Below the pieces are notes generated by a model. It did not search any database, was not told the DNA's origin, and worked only from the letters and a program-made list of their open reading frames with translations. DNA of 42,597 nucleotides from Planctomycetota bacterium. Its GTDB lineage: Bacteria; Planctomycetota; UBA1135; UBA2386. Made by a program: the position numbers and the translations under genes. Of this stretch, positions 38,301-42,597 are shown piece by piece. The stretch lies in contig VGXW01000006.1 in assembly GCA_016873195.1 (NCBI GenBank), positions 1 through 42,597 of the forward strand. Reading direction: 5' to 3'. Position 1 is the first letter of the stretch. Every line of letters begins with the position of its first letter.

Positions 38301-39659
38301 GTGCAACCGCGCACGAACCAGGCGCTCTCCGCGACCTGGCCGATCGCAGCGTTCGAGAACGTCCCGGAGCAGGCCGACGAATTGCACCTCTGCGACCAGA
38401 GCGGCGCATACTGGAAGGTTGGGCCCTCGGGTACCCTGCAGATGTGGGATTGCGACGGGAGGGCTGTGGGACTGCGCGGATGGGCGCAGTATGGAACGGT
38501 GTCTCGCTTCGGTTATGGCTTCCCGTCGGAGTACGCTCAGGCATTCAACTTCCCGAGCAATGCCACCTTGCGGGCCTGGGTTACGCCACCATGGTGTCCG
38601 GTCCGAGAGTATCTAGCCGTCTATCAGGATATCAACATCAATCCCTTCAATTGGTATCCCGGCCAATCCCTCTTCGGAACCTACCACGGCATGTTCATGT
38701 TCCGGTATGGGGGTTGCCTGCTTGGCAGCGGCGCAAAGACCGAGGCTTGGTTCTGGTCGGATAACACGGGCAGAAGCCCTCGCTTGCCCGGCAGCAACAC
38801 GACCCTGGAGATGGGGCCCTGGGCGAACCACGTGACCGGCTTGAGGATCGAGGACGCAACTGGCGTGATTGACGGCGTGTGGGAATCGACCGGAAGTCCT
38901 GGGACGACCAACTCGGCCGGCTTGGGGAGCGGCACTCCGTACCACAATCTCCGGAACAACTCCAACGAGGTGTCTTCGATCACCCATCAGGGCTGCGTTG
39001 CCGTCAAGGTGGGGGAGTCGAATCATCAGGAAACGCTGGTGGTGCTCGGTTGCCCAGGCGGCCGAGTGCGTGTGATCGAGCCGGGTTCGAACTCCTGGAG
39101 CACCGGCGGGCTGAACATCCACCAGCTCGGCACCGTGTACAGCGCATCGCAGGATCTCGGGTTTGGCGGCGCGGCGTTGGCGGCACGGGCCGACACCGCC
39201 AACCCCAACCAGGTGACGATCTGGTTCGGCACGCTCTACGACCCTGTGGCACACCCGCAGCAGTACTCGACACCGTACGGGATCCTGGGGAACTCCGAAC
39301 TCGCGGTCGGCGCGGTGCACAAGTACACCTACACCAAGGGAGGGGCGTTCAGCAGTCCACAGACCTTCCCGCTCGCTCCCAGCGCGACGCATCCACGGGG
39401 CGCGTACGGGGTCGTCGGGATGCTGCTGACGAATCTGCTGCCGCAGTCTCCAGTCGATGTGGACGAGCTGATCGTGGCGACGATGTCCGGCGATCTGATC
39501 GTATTCAATGCCGACACCATGCAGGAGATCTGGCGCACCCACGTGTGGGGATCGATTGGATTCTACAACTCGATGGTGGCGGCTGACCTGGACAACGACA
39601 ACAAGAAGGAACTGTACGTCGCGGGCTCGCGCGGCGTGTGGCGATTCGTGCGACCATAA
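35371..39659 (+). CDS. Secreted esterase-like / beta-propeller protein, apparently phase-variable and OFF (out of frame by one TCTG unit)
   Basis: ATG 35371 with its SD reads MRPASLRLRGATRHGVRVCL, then SVCL and a TAG at 35443. The rest of the protein is open in another frame. Adding one TCTG unit (or removing two) joins them, giving RVCLSVCLSVAGFSGSAAAQ, a normal signal peptide, and a protein of about 1430 aa. The ORF-track start at 35148 has no SD or signal peptide. The mature N-terminal third is an alpha/beta hydrolase: nucleophile GGSNGG (Ser codon 36411), possible acid in YVSDEDITS, possible His in DKAGHGYGW. The remaining two thirds are propeller-like repeats ending in a VCBS/FG-GAP-like AADLDNDNKKELYVAG. 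Likely an extracellular hydrolase or adhesin-like surface protein. G+C is lower than in neighbouring genes. Confidence 0.8.
35422..35443 (+). repeat. Tetranucleotide microsatellite (GTCT/TCTG)5 inside the signal-peptide coding region
   Basis: Five uninterrupted TCTG units (35423-35442) plus one flanking base on each side. In any frame the tract encodes the same four-residue cycle Ser-Val-Cys-Leu, so the hydrophobic core is kept whatever the unit number. The phase only decides whether translation enters TAG (current state), another early stop, or the mature protein. Confidence 0.9.
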
Positions 39660-39675
39660 TGACGAAGGAATAGCC

Positions 39676-40950
39676 ATGCACTTCTACTTCTACCTGCAAG
39701 CGTTGGTCTTCTTCGTACTGTGCGTGAACGTGCCGGCGCAACGTATCTGGCGGGTTCATAGCGGCGGAGCTGCCAACTGTGACTTCACGGACTTGCCTGC
39801 CGCGGTAGCGGCGGCTTCTCCTGGGGATACGATCTGGCTGCTATGGGACAGCCAGGTTGCCGGAGCGTACTCGGGCGCTACGATCAACAAGCCGCTGACG
39901 GTGCTGGGGGTGACGAGCTACGGCGGGCCGGGATCCAGCTACGCATGCTGGTCGCGGATAGAAGGACTCATAGAGGTGGTCGGGATCCCGGCAGGCAGTC
40001 GTGTAGTGTTGGCGAATCTCGCTGTGATGAACCCCAACTCCAATGCGGTTCCGTATCCTCCACACGGGATTCGTGTTGCAGATTGCGCCGGCACGGTCCT
40101 TCTGGAGGGGGTGAAGTACACGGGCATGGGATACAGGGAATCCGTCATGCGCTTCGAGCGTTGCGCTGACGTGACGTTGCGCAATTGTACCTTCGAACTC
40201 AGCGGCGAGGCGGTGACGGTGGTCGACAGCACGATGTTGATCACGGAGTGCCGCCTCTACTGGGAGAACCTGTCGATCTGGGTGCCACAGACGCACTGGT
40301 ATCTGCAGACCGACTGCGCCCTGCGCGTGCGCAATTCGCATGTGACCACCGTCGACTCCATCCTGTTCGGCGCCGATCAGCAGATCCCGTGGAACTACTC
40401 GAACTACTACTGCTGGCCCGCGGCGTACGTCGAGAGCGGCACCCTCGACATCGGACCACCGACGGTCATGTATGGTGGCCTGTTCGGCAGCAGCGAGTAC
40501 ACGAGTCTGCTTTCGTTACCGGGTGCCGTCGTGCGCAAGGACCCGCGCGCGACCGTGCGAGCCGGCAACCTGGGCCAGGTGAACCTGCCCATCGTCTACA
40601 TGCATGCGACCATGCACAGTTGGCTCCGCGCCGGGGAGCCCTACCGTGCCGGCGTCGCCGGTCCGCCGGGCGGGTTCGGCCTGATGGCCGTCGGCAGCGC
40701 GCTGCTGCCACCGGTAGCCCTGCCGCCGTTCGGCCCGCTGGCGATGGACCCCGGCTCGATTGCCGTTCTGGGGCTGCAGGCGCTGCACCCGCAGACCGGC
40801 TGGGCCGACTGGGCGCGCCAGTGCCCGCTCACCGTGCCGATCGGCCACGTGTTCGCCTTCCAGGCCGCGGTGCTGGCGCCGGACGGCACGATCAGCCTGA
40901 CCATCCCCTCGCCGTTCACGATCCAGTGGCCGATCGGGATCGCGCCGTAG
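39676..40950 (+). CDS. Secreted right-handed beta-helix-like protein
   Basis: 424 aa. Sixteen bases after the preceding stop, with AAGGA before ATG 39676, so it is co-transcribed with the esterase/propeller gene. Signal peptide ends VNVPAQ. The motif DFTDLPAAVAAASPGDTIWL is the usual opening of DUF1565/pectate-lyase-like beta-helix proteins. Short strand repeats follow (GIRVADCAGTVLLEGVKYTG, ERCADVTLRNCTFELSG). The C-terminal 130 residues switch to another domain (YRAGVAGPPGGFGLMAVGS ... FAFQAAVL) loosely like the C-terminal domain of the 4224 and 32751 proteins. No catalytic residues assigned. The first two thirds have low G+C and untypical codons; the last third returns to the genomic pattern. 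Confidence 0.75.
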   Translation: MHFYFYLQALVFFVLCVNVPAQRIWRVHSGGAANCDFTDLPAAVAAASPGDTIWLLWDSQVAGAYSGATINKPLTVLGVTSYGGPGSSYACWSRIEGLIEVVGIPAGSRVVLANLAVMNPNSNAVPYPPHGIRVADCAGTVLLEGVKYTGMGYRESVMRFERCADVTLRNCTFELSGEAVTVVDSTMLITECRLYWENLSIWVPQTHWYLQTDCALRVRNSHVTTVDSILFGADQQIPWNYSNYYCWPAAYVESGTLDIGPPTVMYGGLFGSSEYTSLLSLPGAVVRKDPRATVRAGNLGQVNLPIVYMHATMHSWLRAGEPYRAGVAGPPGGFGLMAVGSALLPPVALPPFGPLAMDPGSIAVLGLQALHPQTGWADWARQCPLTVPIGHVFAFQAAVLAPDGTISLTIPSPFTIQWPIGIAP

Positions 40951-41046
40951 ACAGCGCCCCGACAGGCAGAAGACCCGGCTCGGCCGCCACCACCCGCCCC
41001 ACCGCCACACCGCCACCGCCGCGCTGCGCTGGCCCTCCGCGCGCGG

Positions 41047-41052
41047 TAGGCT
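41047..41052 (+). promoter_or_regulatory. Possible -10 element just before the trypsin-like gene
   Basis: TAGGCT ends six bases before ATG 41059 and no SD is present, so transcription would start at or near the ATG (leaderless mRNA). The 108-bp gap 40951-41058 otherwise shows nothing. Confidence 0.3.
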
Positions 41053-41058
41053 CCGCGG

Positions 41059-42597
41059 ATGCTCCGCCCGTTCCTGCTGCCCGCGCTGCTCTGCGCCGCC
41101 GTTCCGCTGTCCGCCCAGGGCAAGGTCAACCCCTCGCTGGTGCGCGCGCCGGCCGACGATCCCACGGCCGCCGCCGTGCGCCGGTCCGGCATCTCCGGGG
41201 CCGTCGCCAAGGCGCGGCCCGCGATCGTGCACGTGTTCGTCGAGGTCGACGGCGAGCGCGGCAGGTTCGCGATCGAACGTTGCAGCAGCGGCGTGGTCGT
41301 CGACAGCAGCGGGCTCGTGCTGACCCTGCACCGGCTCGTGCAGGAGAGCGTCGGCGCCACGGACAAGCGCCTCTGCGTGCAACTCGACGACGCCACCCAC
41401 ACGCAGCTGCCGGCGACCGTCGCGAAGACCGACGCCGACACCGGCCTCGTACTGTTGCGCGTGACCCCGCCCGAGAACGGCCTCGCACACGTCGAACTCG
41501 GCCCCGACCGGCCCGCGACCGGCCAGCCGCTCGCGGTGCTGGCCTGCCCCGAGGGCAAGGACGTGCTCGGCTTCGCGGGCGTCGCGAGCCCGGCGCTCGC
41601 GGACGTGCAACTCGGCGGCCGGCGCGCGGCGGCGAAGGACGTGTTCCTCACCGACAGCAAGCAGGACCAACGCTGCGACGGCGGCGCCGTGATCGACGCC
41701 GAGGGGCGGCTGCTCGGGCTGTTCGACGCCGAGCGCGTGCTGCGCGACCCGAGCGAGCCCACGCTCGAGGACCTGAAGAAGCCGAGTTTCGGCGTCGTGC
41801 GCCCGGCCGGCGCCGTGCGCAGGGCCTTCGCCGCGGAGTTCGCCGGGCCGGCGGCGAAGAACCCGGGCCTGCGCGCGGCCCCCGCGCCGAGCCCGACCAT
41901 CGCGGCCGTGGCGCGCGTCGCACCGTCGGTGCTCGGTTTCTTCGGCGGCGAGGGGGACTGGCCCGTGCTGCCGGCCGACGATCCGGGCGCCGTGCAGCGG
42001 CGCGCCGGCCTCGGCTCCGCGGTCGCCGTGGCCAGGGACCTCGCGATCACCAACGCGCACCTGTGCGCCGGCAAGGGCGGGCGCCTGCGCCTGCCCGATG
42101 GCCGCACGCTGCCGGCCGCGGTCGTGAAGAGGAACGAACCGGCGAACCTCGTGCTGCTGCGCGCCGAACTGCCCGCGGGCGTCGAACTCGTGCCCGCGCC
42201 CGCCGCGGCCGACGACGACGTGCAACTCGGCGAGACCGTCTACGCGCTCGGCAACCCGCTCGGCAGCGCGGTGGTCGTCACCATGGGCGTGGTCTCCGCG
42301 CGCCGCGGCCGCGAGGGCGGGCGCATCCAGGCCGACCCCAACCTCGGCAACCAGAACGGCGGCGGCGCGTGCGTCGACGCCACCGGCCGGCTCGTCGGCA
42401 TCGCCGACGGCGGCGCGATCGATCCGCTCGAGCTGGCGTTCGCGATGCGCGGCGACCGCGCGTCGGCCGAGACCAACCTGTCGACCTTCGTCGGCATCGC
42501 GCGCGTGCGTTCGCTGTTCGCGACGGAACTCGCGGGCGCGCTGCCGGCGACCGCCGGCGACCGGACAGCGCGCACGAGCCCGCTCGTGCGCATGGTC
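41059..42597 (+). CDS. Secreted protein with two trypsin-like (HtrA-type) domains, probably inactive; truncated by window end
   Basis: Missing from the ORF track because it runs off the window: 513 codons, no stop. Signal peptide MLRPFLLPALLCAAVPLSAQ. Domain 1 (about 50-265): SSGVVVDSSGLVLTLHRLV, DADTGLVLLRV, QRCDGGAVIDAEGRLLGL. Aligned by eye to HtrA, the His position is Arg, the Asp is Gly and the Ser is Asp (CDGG for NSGG). Domain 2 (about 280-480): LAITNAHLC keeps His, but ANLVLLRA has Asn for Asp and NGGGACVDATGRLVGI has Gly for Ser. Both protease folds therefore look catalytically dead, suggesting a binding or regulatory role. A PDZ domain may follow beyond the window. Confidence 0.82.
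   Translation, partial: MLRPFLLPALLCAAVPLSAQGKVNPSLVRAPADDPTAAAVRRSGISGAVAKARPAIVHVFVEVDGERGRFAIERCSSGVVVDSSGLVLTLHRLVQESVGATDKRLCVQLDDATHTQLPATVAKTDADTGLVLLRVTPPENGLAHVELGPDRPATGQPLAVLACPEGKDVLGFAGVASPALADVQLGGRRAAAKDVFLTDSKQDQRCDGGAVIDAEGRLLGLFDAERVLRDPSEPTLEDLKKPSFGVVRPAGAVRRAFAAEFAGPAAKNPGLRAAPAPSPTIAAVARVAPSVLGFFGGEGDWPVLPADDPGAVQRRAGLGSAVAVARDLAITNAHLCAGKGGRLRLPDGRTLPAAVVKRNEPANLVLLRAELPAGVELVPAPAAADDDVQLGETVYALGNPLGSAVVVTMGVVSARRGREGGRIQADPNLGNQNGGGACVDATGRLVGIADGGAIDPLELAFAMRGDRASAETNLSTFVGIARVRSLFATELAGALPATAGDRTARTSPLVRMV

Overview
The window is about 70% G+C by eye. Gene content points to a planctomycete-like bacterium, possibly one of the marine Planctomycetota lineages. This is inferred from three things: many large secreted beta-propeller or beta-helix proteins of unknown function, a recurring C-terminal beta domain on them, and signal peptides that almost always end in Ala-Gln. 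No rRNA, tRNA, CRISPR array, integrase or transposase was seen. Most ORF-track entries are antisense or out-of-frame shadows of about 30 real genes.

Layout. 1-4019: 3' part of a prolyl-oligopeptidase (S9) fused to a BCP-type peroxiredoxin, translationally coupled to an N-formylglutamate-amidohydrolase-like gene. 4224-10673: a secreted protein, two tandem GT-C membrane glycosyltransferases and a DUF72 protein. 10690-12399 (-): a secreted, membrane-anchored protein with two complete beta-carbonic anhydrase domains. 12716-14809: an EF-G. 14837-16164: two small cupin genes (-) and a COG0720 (PTPS-III-like) gene (+), with a 77-bp structured repeat at each convergent 3' junction. 16165-16813: a gene-poor stretch. 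16814-26159: FAD oxidoreductase, MFS transporter, double-PDZ lipoprotein, TruA, a secreted DUF3352-like protein, a class I rRNA methyltransferase that looks frameshifted from a conserved N-terminal domain, and a secreted protein with eight CxxC motifs.

26231-30651 holds a tightly coupled operon: NosL-like lipoprotein, small membrane protein, FtsX-like permease, ABC ATPase, and a membrane protein with VKOR-like cysteines. It is divergent from a TauE/SafE-like (COG2836) membrane protein. No nosZ is visible. I infer an envelope copper or thiol handling module. After it come a secreted PHP phosphoesterase, a nitroreductase and a secreted kelch protein.

34791-40950 is the most unusual part. A decayed CaCA-type cation antiporter remnant precedes a lower-G+C block. 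The block's first gene encodes a secreted esterase-like protein with a beta-propeller, about 1430 aa when in frame. It has a strong ribosome binding site and ATG, but a run of five TCTG units inside its signal peptide leaves the sequenced copy out of frame by exactly one unit. This looks like a phase-variation (contingency) switch in the OFF state. A beta-helix protein follows in the same operon. The window ends inside a secreted protein with two trypsin-like domains, both of which appear to lack catalytic residues.
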